Source of the DNA: Liolophura sinensis
Taxonomy: Eukaryota; Mollusca; Polyplacophora; Chitonida; Chitonidae
Direction: 5' to 3'
Length of the DNA stretch: 64,000 nucleotides
Assembly: GCF_032854445.1 (NCBI RefSeq)
Contig: NC_088303.1
Coordinates: 813,501 to 877,500, forward strand
Below, one piece after another: positions 12,431 to 26,200 of the stretch. The translations under genes and the position numbers were made by a program. Position 1 is the first letter of the stretch. Every line of letters starts with the position of its first letter. Under the pieces are notes generated by a model, which saw only the letters and a program-made list of their open reading frames with translations, had not been told where the DNA came from and made no database searches.

Positions 12431-12600
12431 GCAACCTGCGGACGGTCGGGGGTTTCCCCCGAACTCTGCCTGGTTTCCTCCCACCATAATGCTGGCCGCC
12501 GTCGTATATAAGTGCTATATTCTTAAGTACGGCATAAAACTCTTTTTTATCAGACAAATAAATAAATATATGAATCAATCAATAAATAAATCAATAAATC
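12431..12600 (+). mobile_element. SINE, 3' part
   Basis: GCAACCTGCGGACGGTCGGG, then CCACCATAATGCTGGCCGCC, GTACGGCATAAAAC and an AAATAAATAAAT tail. The 5' tRNA-like head is absent. Confidence 0.8.
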
Positions 12601-12865
12601 AAACTCGTAGTTCGCAGATAATATGTAGGTCGATTGCAAATAGTATCTCAGTCAGGCCTACAAGACAAGCACTTCATCTCACAACCATACCCCCGGCCGT
12701 GATGAGAATTAAAAAACGCCTGTGGCTTCTTCTCAGCACTGACTTATGGAAATAATGCCAACATAACAATGTTTTCTTCCAGCTACCATAATGTTGTAAT
12801 CTATGTAGAGAATGTTGAATTTCTACATACTCAGAATGATATGAGCAAAACAACATTTACGCGTA

Positions 12866-13438
12866 TGTTCCTGTGCTCTAATATTTGCGTACACTGAGTG
12901 TGTTCCGGTGCCCTAATATTTTGCGTACACTGAGCGTGTTCCTGTGTCCTAACATTTTGCGTACATTGAGTGTGTTCCTGTGCCCTAACATTTTGCGTAC
13001 ACTGAGTGTGTCCCTGTGCCCTAACATTTTGCGTACATTGAGTGTGTTCCTGTGGCCTAACATTTTGCGTACATTGAGTGTGTTCCTGTGCCCTAACATT
13101 TTGCGTACATTGAGTGTGTTCCTGTGCCCTAACATTTTGCGTACACTGAGCGTGTTCCTGTGCCCTAATATTTTGCGTACACTGAGCGTGTTCCTGTGCC
13201 CTAACATTTTGCGTACACTGAGTGTGTTCCTGTGCCCCAACATTTTGCGTACACTGAGTGTGTTCCTGTGTCCTAACATTTTGCGTACATTGAGTGTGTT
13301 CCTGTGCCCTAACATTTTGCGTACATTGAGTGTGTTCCTGTGCCCTAACATTTGGCATACACTGAGTGTGTTCCGGTGCCCTAATATTTTGCGTACATTG
13401 AGTGTGTTCCTGTGCCCTAACATTTTGCGTACATTGAC
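12866..13438. repeat. 36-bp minisatellite, about 16 units
   Basis: The unit is TGTGTTCCTGTGCCCTAACA plus TTTTGCGTACACTGAG. The 36-bp period (a multiple of three) keeps frames open on both strands, giving three spurious reading frames of over 210 codons. Confidence 0.95.
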
Positions 13439-13439
13439 T

Positions 13440-14040
13440 GAGTTTCTTGCAACAATCCAACAGCACGTATGCTTTGTTGTGAATGCCTTGTATACAGTGG
13501 AGGGATGTCTCTTCCACCCTTTCATCATGATCTTTTGGTTAATTTTTACACTGAATTTCGTTTAACACTGATCACATGTCGTTCGTATCACGCTGCTGCC
13601 AAGGTTACCAGAGTGTTTTATGCCTTAGTGATATGCACAGGCAGATGCGTCTGGACGATGATCTGTCGCTGTCAACAGGCTGACAATCTGAAGTACGGAC
13701 GTATAATCAGTCGTGATGGCGATTTGGATCGTCAATGACTTGTTGTCTCGCGCCGCTGGCCACACCACAGCAATAATTTATTGTAACGTTGCCGTTAGTA
13801 TTAACATTTTTTTGCAACAACCCAAGCGTGACTGCATGTGTGGTAATATGCAAACAAAAGAAAGACGCACTGCTCTGCCAAAGTCCATTTCAACCCAAAG
13901 TCAGAGCTCTTCAAGGTCTTCGGTCATGCATATAAAAGTACATAGGTCTACCAGAAGTCTGAGGAGATACATTGGTACTTTTCCGAATAACATGTCAGTA
14001 ATTCTAGAAATGTCATCTGTTGAAAACAATAACTTATGTA
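13440..14040. other. Unassigned spacer
   Basis: Unique sequence with no recognisable exon. A 143-codon frame from 13713 shows no domain, no splice context and ends inside the TTGTGT cluster, so I do not call it a gene. Confidence 0.4.
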
Positions 14041-14337
14041 TGTATACACACAAAAACCACTTGTGTTGCATGAACACAAACTTGTGTTCATTTCAAGAAA
14101 GGTGTTGTGTCACAGTTGAACAACTCTGCCTTGTGTTCAACTGACACAATGTCTCGTTTGTGTCTTATTATTTTACAACATAAACAAGTGAACTTCAGAT
14201 TTATTTAACACATTTTTGTGTTGGGGTAACTCATTTTTCTGTTGGGTAACACATGTTTGTGTTGGGGTAACACGTTTCTGTGTTGAAGAAACACATTTCT
14301 GTGTTGAATGAAACAACATTGTTGTGTTAGCTTTCAT
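14040..14337. repeat. Cluster of short AACACA/TGTGTT palindromes
   Basis: Many short, irregular copies of motifs such as ACACATTTCTGTGTTG and AACACAAACTTGTGTTC, each nearly self-complementary. Spacing is irregular, unlike the clean minisatellites nearby. It may be a decayed inverted-repeat element. Confidence 0.5.
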
Positions 14338-14540
14338 GTGACGACGAGGACTCTTTAGGTCTTGGCGAGTCCATGTCGCTAAATTCCTACTGCTAATGAA
14401 GTATCATGCGGTAGACACCAGATATAACACCCCACCTAGTCACATTACATACTGACACCTGGCTATATAACCATTCATGTTTCCATGCTCGAACCTCTCA
14501 GTGTTGAGCGCCAAGCGAGGCAGCAATATGTAACATTTTA

Positions 14541-14644
14541 GAAGCCTTTGGTGGGTTTCCTCCCCCCATAATGCTGGCCGCCGTCGTGTAAGTGAAATAT
14601 TCTTGAGTACGGCGTAAAACACCAATCAAATAAATAAATAAATA
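14541..14644 (+). mobile_element. SINE, 3' part
   Basis: CCCATAATGCTGGCCGCCGT, then GAAATATTCTTGAGTACGGC, GTAAAACACCAATC and an AAATAAATAAATAAAT tail. The 5' half is missing. Confidence 0.85.
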
Positions 14645-14746
14645 GAAGACTTTGTATGACCCGACCAAGCAATAAATTATATGAGTGATGCGCAAAACAA
14701 TGGTCAGAATTCACCAGGTAAACATCGTTCGCTGAGTGACACACTG

Positions 14747-15590
14747 TAAAGGTTGATGTCCAAACATACCAGCCTTAAAGTATACACATGATGTCCAAAT
14801 ATACCAGCCTTAGAGTGTACACTTGATGTCCAAATATACCAGCCTTAAAGTATACACTTGATGTCCAAATATACCAGCCTTAAAGTATGCACTTCATGTC
14901 CAAATATACCAGCCTTAAAGTATGCACTTCATGTCCAAATATACCAGCCTTAAAGTATGCACTTCATGTCCAAATATACCAGCCTTAAAGTATGCACTTC
15001 ATGTCCAAATATACCAGCCTTAAAGTATACCCTTGATGTCCAAATATACAAGTCTTAAAGTATACACTTGATGTCCAAACATACCAGCCTTAAAGTATAC
15101 ACTTGATGTCCAAATATACCAGCCTTTAAGTATACACTTGATGTCCAGACATACCAGCCTTAAAGTATACACTTGATGTCCAAATATACCAACCTTAAAG
15201 TATACACCTGATGTCCAAACATACCAGCCTTCGAGGATATACTTGATGTCCAAATAGACCAGCAATAGAGGATATACGTGATGACCAAATATACCAGTCT
15301 TAGCGGATACACATGATGTCCAAATATACCAGCCTTAGAGTGTACACTTGATGTCCATATATACCAACCTTAGAGGATATACTTGATGTCCAAATACACT
15401 AGCCTAGGAGTATATACTTGATGTCCCAATATACCATCCTTAGATGATATACTTGATGTCCAAATACACCAGCCTTACAGGATATAAGTGGTGCCCAAAT
15501 ATACCGGTCTTAGAGGATATACTTGATGTCCAAATACGCCAGCCTTAGAAGATATACGTGGTGCCTAAATATACCGGCCTTACTTCAACA
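14747..15590. repeat. 35-bp minisatellite, about 24 units
   Basis: The unit is ATGTCCAAATATACCAGCCT plus TAAAGTATACACTTG. It is uniform until about 15230 and then diverges (GAGGATATACTTGATG form). Confidence 0.95.
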
Positions 15591-15776
15591 ATAAACAACA
15601 CGCTATGTTCCTTTTCTCGCCAACTGCGTATTGTCAAATAAATCAACACCAGCGATATAACAATCAATATACGGAAATTTCTTATCGGTAGCAATTTATT
15701 ATTATTATTTAGAAAAAAGGATGAGCGAAAGATCTTTGATTTTACTTAAGCTTCCTACCAGTGAATATAATGACGC

Positions 15777-16195
15777 TTCAGACTAGCTGTGAGCTGTGAG
15801 CTACTTCCGACATAAAGTGCCACAGTCATAATAATGAGCTGTGAGCTACTTCCGACATAAAGTGCCACAGTCATAATAATGAGCTGTGAGCTACTTCCGA
15901 CATAAAGTGCCACAGTCATAATAATGAGCTGTGAGCTACTTCCGACATAAAGTGCTACAGTCATAATAATGAGCTGTGAGCTACTTCCGACATAAAGTGC
16001 TACAGTCATAATAATGAGCTGTGAGCTACTTCCGACATAAAGTGCTACAGTCATAATAATGAGCTGTGAGCTACTTCCGACATAAAGTGCCACAGTCATA
16101 ATAATGAGCTGTGAGCTACTTCCGACATAAAGTGCTACAGTCATAATAATGAGCTGTGAGCTACTTTCGACATAAAGTGCCACAGTCATAATAAT
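15777..16195. repeat. 45-bp minisatellite, nine near-identical units
   Basis: The unit is AGCTGTGAGCTACTTCCGAC plus ATAAAGTGCCACAGTCATAATAATG. The only frequent variants are GCC/GCT. The high identity suggests recent expansion. The 144-codon minus-strand frame over it is read-through. Confidence 0.95.
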
Positions 16196-16199
16196 GCAC

Positions 16200-17030
16200 G
16201 AATTGTTTACTAATCAAAAATATTTTCATCGATGTCCAAGTCTCTCAAAAAACACACAAGCCTAATGATGTCTGAGAAGAATACATCGTTCGTACAGAAA
16301 TAGCCATAAAGCCCAAATGTATATGTTGTTACAAAGTGACACAAATACTGATTTATATAGTCTAAAATATTGAGCTGATATAGTTTGTATAGTTTGCTGA
16401 TATAGATATATATATATTGCTGATGTATAGTTTGCTGATGAGTATATATGATCATGCTATAATGGAGGTCTGATTATACCATGCTGACTTTATGGTCATA
16501 GATTGGCGGTATTAGTTTTAAGTCATAGGGATGAACTGGTTTGTAACGTCGCATAAGGCCTAACACTGAAGCTATACTCTCTAACCAAGTCACTTTGAAT
16601 GGCACAGTTTACCTGACGTGATGTATACACGTAAACCCACCCTGGTTAAGTGGTCTATAAGTTACGCTAACGCATTGGTCTTCCTTATTAATTTTGTATT
16701 AAATTTGTTAACTTCAAACCCCAAAATATGTAACCCGTAACTTTTACGTGATACCATGCCATACCACTAATACAGCTTGCACTTTTCTCAACAACATACT
16801 AAAAAATCAACAGCATTTTGTCACCTAGGTAACCTGTGATGGGTTGGTAGTAATACTGGGTCAACAGTTTTCAGCTCTATCCAGAAGAGACAAAATCCTG
16901 ATATGTTTCAGTTAGGTCCAAAATAACAGTGGCAGTTGGATAAAATGAAGCTTAAATCAAATCAAATAATGTGACAACGATTGCTCTTCGACAAAAATGC
17001 AGATATGGCCGGACAATATATAGACAACGA
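16200..17030. other. 3' flank of the threonine synthase-like gene
   Basis: AT-rich unique sequence downstream of the THNSL2 stop. No exon, array or element recognised. A TATATATA run near 16405 is simple repeat. Confidence 0.4.
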
Positions 17031-17262
17031 CTATTTCTTCCGCATCTGACTGATCCTCGAGATAACAGCTCTCATAAAATCCTCGCAATCCTCATTTGCT
17101 GGCACAATTTCAAACTTGGTCGGCCGCTTCTCCAAACTTGCCAGTTTGGGACTTTTCTTGGGGGTAAGTCCGGCAGATGTAAGGGCCTCGGGGAATTTCT
17201 CCGGAGAGGCTGTGGCTATGCATATTCTAGAGGTCGTCTGGCCTTCGCACTTTTCATCTTTG
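17031..17262 (-). CDS. THNSL2: THNSL2 exon 9 and stop
   Basis: Opens after TCTTATAG and completes Arg400 with its first base. It encodes IATASPEKFPEALTSAGLTP, matching the APASAAKFPEAVLAAGLTP end of the family, and stops with TAG at 17033-17031. Confidence 0.93.
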
Positions 17263-20200
17263 CTATAAGATAGAAATACCAAAACAGCAGACATTAGACA
17301 GTGACCATTTCATTCCTGCACTGGCCTAACAAGGACTCGCAGCCCCTCAAGAATCTGGTTTTGCTCAAGACAAATCCTAAACTACTTTGCACCGTCACAT
17401 TTATATTATTTCCCGGATAGAGTAAGGCATTGATGATCTTTTCATATGGCAAATTTATTCTTATTCACTACACACAAGCATTAATTGGTGAAATTAACTG
17501 ATATGGATCTTGGCTGGAACGTGTGATATAGAGGCAATACGAACAGTACTGTAAATGTCGGTATTGATATCGGCACGCTTAGCTCCATCAACATCTGAAT
17601 ACGACTAGACTAATATTTAAAATTGTGCTCAATTTGAAGCAAACAGGCAAAATGAGAAAAATTGCATATCAGTCTGTACTGAATCTTTCGGTTCATAAAT
17701 TGTACAGAGAAATTTGCCGCAATAAAGACAACCCCATTATCTTGACAAGAACGTCCTCAGTACACAAAGGCCATCGTCATATTAATTAAATACTTACCGA
17801 TCGATCTGCTGATAGTAATAAGACAGGCCTACAGCCGTGTGTGGACAGACCAGATATGCCTGCTCCTCCCAACATTGCCGCATCACAACCTTAATCCTGT
17901 CGTCATCCGCCGTGTGTGTCCCAATTACTGATTTCAGCTGAATGTAATAGGCTTAAATTCACTGATTTGATTGCTCTTTAACGCCGTATTCAAGATTTAA
18001 TCACTCATGCGATGGTTGACAGTTTTACCCGTATGTGCAGGAAATGGTGGGAGTGCCCGGGAGAAAACATATAGGCCTACTAAATCCTCCTCACCTCACA
18101 ATCGATCACTTACTGTGAACATGAGCAAAACGAGTGGATTTAGAAATTCCCGTCTTTCTTGTGGCCCAGATAGGGCGTCAGTAAGCCGATATGGACAGTT
18201 AAATTAAATCAGCATTGTTGTCGCTTGTAAATACACTTATTGTGTATTATATTATGTATGCCATATTGTGTGACGAGTATATACCAGGATGAAATGGCGA
18301 AATAAAGCAATTTTCCAAGGAGAGGCCAGTAATAATTAAGTACTGCTTTATTGGTTTCATTATCTATTTTTTTCTTTTTGATTGGAGATTTACGCCATAC
18401 TCAAAAATATTTCACTTATACCTTTATTGGTAAAAACCGGGCAACCCGGAGGAAACCCACAACCATCCGGAGGTTAATAATTAAGTAAAAAACATGACAA
18501 CAAGTACGAAATAAAAGGTCTCTGAAACCATATATAAATCGCCCTGTATACTATAGATTGTGATATAGACACAATCATGTCATATCCATTTCTTCTACCA
18601 TCAAACTCTATACATTATTATTGGCAAAAAGCCTACATTACGCCATTGACGTCAGCTATATTGACATCAGATTTCGAAACCGCTGTTGTGCCGACTGAAT
18701 TTCAATACATGTATGTCCATGTTGAATGACTATCAGCATTTTCTAATGTCCATGTTGAATGATTATCAGCATTTTCTAATGTCCATGTTGAATGACTATC
18801 AGCCTTTGCTAATGCCCATGTTGAATGACTATCAGCCTTTTCTAATGTCCATGTTGAATGACTATCAGCATTTTCTAATTTCCATGTTGAATGATTATCA
18901 GCCTTTTCTAATGTCCATGTTGAATGACTATTGGCCTTTTCTAATCTCCCTGTTGAATGACTATCAGCATTTTCTAATTTCCATGTTGAATGATTATCAG
19001 TCTTTTCTAATGTCCATGTTGAATGACTATTGGCCTTTTCTAATCTCCCTGTTGAATGACTATCAGCCTTTTCTAATTTCCATGTTGAATGACTATTGGG
19101 CTTTTCTAATGTCCCTGTTGAATGCCTATCAGCCTTTTCTAATTTCCATGTTGAATGATTATCAGCCTTTTCTAATGCCTATGTTGGATGACTATCAGCC
19201 TTTGCTAATGCCCATATTGAATGACTATCCGCCCTTTCGTAGTCCATGTTGAATGACTATCAGCCTTTTCTAATGTCCATGTTGAATGACTATTGGCCTT
19301 TTCTAATTTCCATGTTGAATGACTATCAGCATTTTCTAATGTCCATGTTGAATGATTATCAGCCTTTTCCAATTTCCATGTTGAATGACTATCGGCCTTT
19401 TCTAACGTCCATGTTGAATGGCTATCAGTCTTTGCTGATGTCACTGTTGAATGACTATCAGCCTTTTCTAATGTTCATGCTGAATAACTATCAGCTTTTG
19501 CTAATGTCCACGTTGATTGTCTAATGACTATCAACCTTTTCTAATGTCCATGTTGAATGACTATCGGCCTTTTCTAATGTCACTGTTGAATGTCTATCAG
19601 CCTTTTCTAATGTCCATGTTGAATGACTATTGGCCTTTTCTAATGTCCATGTTGAATGATTATCAGCCTTTTCTAATGTCCATGTTGAATGACTATCAGC
19701 CTTTGCTAATGCCCATATTGAATGACTATTGGCCTTTTCTAATGTCAATGTTGAATGACTGTTGGCCTTTTCTAATGTCCCTGTTGAATGACTATCAGCC
19801 TTTTCTAATCTCCATGTTGAATGACTATCAGCCTTTGCTAATGTCCATGTTGAATGACTCTCAGCCTTTGCTAATGTCAATGTTGAATGACTATTGGCCT
19901 TTTCTAATGTCCCCGCTGAATGACTATCAGCCTTTTCTAATCTCCATGTTGAATGACTATCAGCCTTTGCTAATCTCCATGTTGAATGACTATCAGCCTT
20001 TTCTAATGTCCATGTTGAATGACTATCAGCCTTTGCTAATGTCACTGTTGAATGACAACCTACCTTTTCCTAATGTCCATGTTGAGTGATTGTCAGCCTT
20101 TTCTAATGTCCATGTTGAATGTCTATCAGCTTTTTCTAATGCCCATGCTGAATGAGTATCAGCCTTTGCTAATGTCAATGTTGAATGACAAGCCACCTTT

Positions 20201-23200
20201 TCGTAATCTCCATGTTGAGTGATTGTCAGCCTTTTCTAATGTCCATGTTGAATGACTATCAGCCTTTGCTAATGTCCATGTTGAATGACTATCAGCCTTT
20301 GCTAATGCCCATGTTGAATGACAGTCAGCCTTTGCTTATGTCCATGTTGAATGACTATCAGCCTTTGCTAATGCCCATGTTGAATGACTATCAGCCTTTG
20401 CTAATGCCCATGTTGAATGACTATCAGGCTTTGCTGATATCCTTGTTGAATGACAACCCACCTTTTCGTAATGTCCGTGTTGAGTGACTATCAGTCTTTG
20501 CTAATGTCCATGTTGAATGGCTATCAGCCTTTTCTAATGTTCATGCTGAATAACTATCAGCTTTTGCTAATGTCCACGTTGATTGTCTAATGACTATCAA
20601 CCTTTTCTAATGTCCATGTTGAATGACTATCGGCCTTTTCTAATGTCACTGTTGAATGTCTATCAGCCTTTTCTAATGTCCATGTTGAATGACTATTGGC
20701 CTTTTCTAATGTCCATGTTGAATGATTATCAGCCTTTTCTAATGTCCATGTTGAATGACTATCAGCCTTTGCTAATGCCCATATTGAATGACTATTGGCC
20801 TTTTCTAATGTCAATGTTGAATGACTGTTGGCCTTTTCTAATGTCCCTGTTGAATGACTATCAGCCTTTTCTAATCTCCATGTTGAATGACTATCAGCCT
20901 TTGCTAATGCCCATGTTGAATGACAGTCAGCCTTTGCTTATGTCCATGTTGAATGACTATCAGCCTTTGCTAATGCCCATGTTGAATGACTATCAGCCTT
21001 TGCTAATGCCCATGTTGAATGACTATCAGGCTTTGCTAATATCCTTGTTGAATGACAACCCACCTTTTCGTAATGTCCGTGTTGAGTGACTATCAGTCTT
21101 TGCTAATGTCCATGTTGAATGGCTATCAGCCTTTTCTAATGTTCATGCTGAATAACTATCAGCTTTTGCTAATGTCCACGTTGATTGTCTAATGACTATC
21201 AACCTTTTCTAATGTCCATGTTGAATGACTATCGGCCTTTTCTAATGTCACTGTTGAATGTCTATCAGCCTTTTCTAATGTCCATGTTGAATGACTATTG
21301 GCCTTTTCTAATGTCCATGTTGAATGATTATCAGCCTTTTCTAATGTCCATGTTGAATGACTATCAGCCTTTGCTATTGCCCATATTGAATGACTATTGG
21401 CCTTTTCTAATGTCAATGTTGAATGACTGTTGGCCTTTTCTAATGTCCCTGTTGAATGACTATCAGCCTTTTCTAATCTCCATGTTGAATGACTATCAGC
21501 CTTTGCTAATGTCCATGTTGAATGACTCTCAGCCTTTGCTAATGTCAATGTTGAATGACTATTGGCCTTTTCTAATGTCCCCGCTGAATGACTATCAGCT
21601 TTTTCTAATCTCCATGTTGAATGACTATCAGCCTTTGCTAATCTCCATGTTGAATGACTATCAGCCTTTTCTAATGTCCATGTTGAATGACTATCAGCCT
21701 TTGCTAATGTCACTGTTGAATGACAACCTACCTTTTCCTAATGTCCATGTTGAGTGATTGTCAGCCTTTTCTAATGTCCATGTTGAATGTCTATCAGCTT
21801 TTTCTAATGCCCATGCTGAATGAGTATCAGCCTTTGCTAATGTCAATGTTGAATGACAAGCCACCTTTTCGTAATCTCCATGTTGAGTGATTGTCAGCCT
21901 TTTCTAATGTCCATGTTGAATGACTATCAGCCTTTGCTAATGTCCATGTTGAATGACTATCAGCCTTTGCTAATGTCCATGTTTAATGATTATCAGCCTT
22001 TTTAATGTCCCTGCTGAATGTCTATCAGCCATCGCTAATTTCCTTGTTGAATGACTATCAGCCTTTGCTAATGTCCTTCTTGAATGACTATCAGCATTTT
22101 CTAATGTCCCTGCTGAATGACTATCAGCATTTTCTAATGTCCCTGCTGAATGACTATCAGCCTTTTCTAATGTCCATGTTGAATGACTATCCGCCTTTGC
22201 TAATCTCCATGTTGAATGACTATCAGCCTTTTCTAATGTCCATGTTGAATGACTATCAGCCTTTGCTAATGTCACTGTTGAATGACAACCTACCTTTTCC
22301 TAATGTCCATGTTGAGTGATTGTCAGCCTTTTCTAATGTCCATGTTGAATGTCTATCAGCTTTTTCTAATGCCCATGCTGAATGAGTATCAGCCTTTGCT
22401 AATGTCAATGTTGAATGACAAGCCACCTTTTCGTAATCTCCATGTTGAGTGATTGTCAGCCTTTTCTAATGTCCATGTTGAATGACTATCAGCCTTTGCT
22501 AATGTCCATGTTGAATGACTATCAGCCTTTGCTAATGTCCATGTTTAATGATTATCAGCCTTTTTAATGTCCCTGCTGAATGTCTATCAGCCATCGCTAA
22601 TTTCCTTGTTGAATGACTATCAGCCTTTGCTAATGTCCTTCTTGAATGACTATCAGCATTTTCTAATGTCCCTGCTGAATGACTATCAGCCTTTTCTAAT
22701 GTCCATGTTGAATGACTATCCGCCTTTGCTAATGTCACTCTCGAATGACTGTTCGCCTTTTGGTAATGTCCATGTTGAATGACTATCAGCCATTTTTTCA
22801 TGTCCATGTTGAATAACTATCTGCCTTTTTTTTAATGTCCATGTTGAATAACTATCTGCCTTTTTAATGTTCATGTTGAATAACTATCTGCCTTTTTAAT
22901 GTCCATGTTGAATAACTATCTGCCTTTTTAATGTCCATGTTGAATAACTATCAATCTTTTCGAATGTCATTGAATAGTTTAATACACCATGGCCTACCTT
23001 TTCAACGAGAGTCCTCGGAACAGAAATCGCATCACTTAACTCAAACTCTTTATACATTGCCGCAATGAGCACGTGATCTGCTCCGGATAACACGTACATC
23101 ACGCGCTCTAGGTTGTAAGGATACTGGAAGAAATACACGAGCTGTGAACTGAATGTCCGTTTTCAAATTGGCGTGTTTGTAAACAGCAAATATTCACATC

Positions 23201-26200
23201 CATTTGTAGATCTGTCTGCTAAAATTCAATTCAACACTTTTTCTACACCGATAATTCTTTCAATCCCCAAAATACCATGGCTTCCATTACACATACCGGT
23301 AATTCTTTCATTCCCCAATATACCATGGCTTCCATTACACATACCGATAATTCTTTCATTCCCGAATATACCATGACTTCCATCACACATACCGGTAATT
23401 CTTTCATTCCCGAATATACCATGACTTCCATCACACATACCGGTAATTCTTTCATTCCCCAATATACCACGACTTCCATTACACATACCGGTAATTCTTT
23501 CATTCCCCAACATACCATGACTTCCAGTACACATACCGGTAATTCTTTCATTCCCCAACATACCATGACTTTTATTACACATACCGGTAATTCTTTCATT
23601 CCCCAACATACCATGACTTCCATCACACATACCGGTAATTCTTTCATTCCCCAACATACCATGATTCCCATGACACATACCGGTAATTCTTTCATTCCCC
23701 AACATACCATGACTTCCATTACACATACCGGTAATTCTTTCATTCCCCAACATACCATGACTTCCATCACACATACCGGTAATTCTTTCATTCCCCAACA
23801 TACCATGATTTCCATGACACATACCGGCAATTTTTTCATTCCCCAACATATCACGACTTCTATTACATAACGCATACTAATTATAATATGACAAATACTT
23901 AGTGATTCCTTACACCTTTCCACGATAAGTTAAGCAATCTCGAATACTTCCACAGCCATTTACCTGAATGTCCATAGCCGGGGCCAGTGTGGACATAACA
24001 GGAGATACAGAATAGTGCCCCTTGGAAATAGTTCTGGCCACGATGTCATTGAGATTTCCAGCACAGACAAATTTTACTGGAAGGCCCATTTGCTTAGCAT
24101 ATATTCCAGCTGGAAAATATGTATACGTTGTTACAACGCAAAACTATAACCCAAGTTCATAGTCACACAGAAGCGAAAGAAAATTTTAAGAATGCATAGT
24201 GTATATTTATTATATAACTCCTTCAAGGAGGTTATGCTCTCGTCAACATTTATTTGCCTGTTTGTCAGCAAATTTCAACAAAAGTGTGCACCGATCTGAA
24301 GGCAATTTTGCGCACATCTGTGCACAGCTTGTCATTTGGACAAATATTGATCCCGTATACATTTTGGTGATGATACAGGGTTCGGATACATGGATTTCAA
24401 ATCATTTTTCACCATTAATTTACACAAAGGCACGAGTACATAGTTTCTTTCACCGCGTGCGGTGTCGAGAGGAGTATGATTCCTTTGATAGATTCCATCA
24501 CGTGATTGAGTGCGGCTGCGCTGTGGCAGTGCGTTCTAGTTTGCCAAGCATCCATTCATTATTGCCAAAATGTCAGAATGCACATTAACCGACCAGACCT
24601 CACCCGTTAAAAGGCAACAAAAAGGGACCTATTTCAACTTACCAGCGATATTTCCACACGCCCCGGTTGGGACAACAAACTCCATTTCTTCATCAGCGTT
24701 CGGGCAAACCTATTGACAGATGTGACAATAAGGATATAGTTCACTGTCTAAAAGTGGTTTGCCAGTGACATAGCCTTGGAACAGTCACATGTGTAGTAAA
24801 CTATCACGAGTGAACATATAGGCCTATATTTAAGCTATCAACTAAATACATTTATACTTTTATGTAATTCAGTAATTCAAAACGTCCTTTGTACCTGGAG
24901 ATATCCGTAGAAATAATGGACAATTTGCATCATGATCCTTGCCCAGTTAGTGGAATTCACGGACATAAAGCCGTTCTGCTTGGTAAAGGTCTGGTCACGT
25001 GACAGCCTGTTCACAGCCACATCAACTTCTCCAAGGTTTTCAACTGGAATGTGAACTCACTTGACAATACAATGGTTTTAAAACAATAACACGTGACCGG
25101 GAATATTTATGTCATGCTGCAGTTCCAGCACAGTACTCACGTCATCAAAGTGATCTCACGGTACTGGACAGTTCCGAATACGCGCATTTAAACTTTCCGC
25201 TTTACGACATCAAGATGACGTCCCTTTGCGCCACGAAGACGTCGCTTTAAGGCAAGCGAGGGCACATCAGTGAAATGTAACATACTTGCGTGTAAACAAT
25301 GCTAAAAAATTTCCACAAAAGATGACTTTAATTTATGGACCTAAAAACTTTCCAAGAAACTGAATATTTTAGATCAGGCATTTTAATTAACAATTTGTGA
25401 AATTAATTACTGTATATACCCGCCCCATTTACAATGTACTGTTCAGCCCACTCCTGTTTTGTGCTGTAAAACAACAGAAAGGTTAGAAAACCGGACAGTT
25501 TTGTGCGCACAATAGCACAATATAGGCTTAAGGAAGTCTTTGCGCCCATGATGTGGGAGTGGTACTTGCCTTTCACTCGCCCGACACATGAGGTGTGGTT
25601 TCAAACGCTGCCTTAAGTAAAGTATATAACTCTGTAATGAAAAGTCGAACTTAGCTCCCGATGGTTAAACACAGTTCCCATTAGCTGAACCCTCCTCCCG
25701 TTGGTTAAACACAGTTCCCATTAGCTGAACCCTTCTCCCGTTGGCTAAACACAGTTCCCATTAGCTGAACCCTTCTCCCGTTGGTTAAACACAGTTCACA
25801 TTGGCTGAACCCGTCTCCCGTTGGCTAAACACAGTTCCCATTGGCTGAACCCGTCTCCCGTTGGCTAAACACAGTTCCTATTAGCTGAACCCTTCTCCCG
25901 TTGGCTAAACACAGTTCCAATTGGCTGAACCCTTCTCCCGTTGGCTTAACACAGTTCCCACTGGCTGAACCCTTCTCCCTTGGCTAAACACAGTTCCAAT
26001 TGGCTGAACCCATCTCCCATTGGCTAAACACAGTTCACACTGGCTGAACCCTTCCTCCGTTGGCTAAACACAGTTCCCATTAGCTGAACCCTTCCTCCGT
26101 TGTTTAAACACAGTTCCCATTAGCTGAACTCTTCTCCCGTTGGGTAAACACAGTTCCCATTGGCTGAACCCTATTCCCGTTGGCTAAACAAAGTTCCCAT

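Noticed and set aside
12831-13565. Three overlapping frames of over 210 codons resembling a Cys/His-rich repeat protein
   Set aside because: A 36-bp tandem array gives open frames on both strands. There is no start context, splice site or relative.
24199-24588. 129-codon plus frame in THNSL2 intron 5
   Set aside because: There is no recognisable domain, it is on the opposite strand to the gene, and no splice signals support it.
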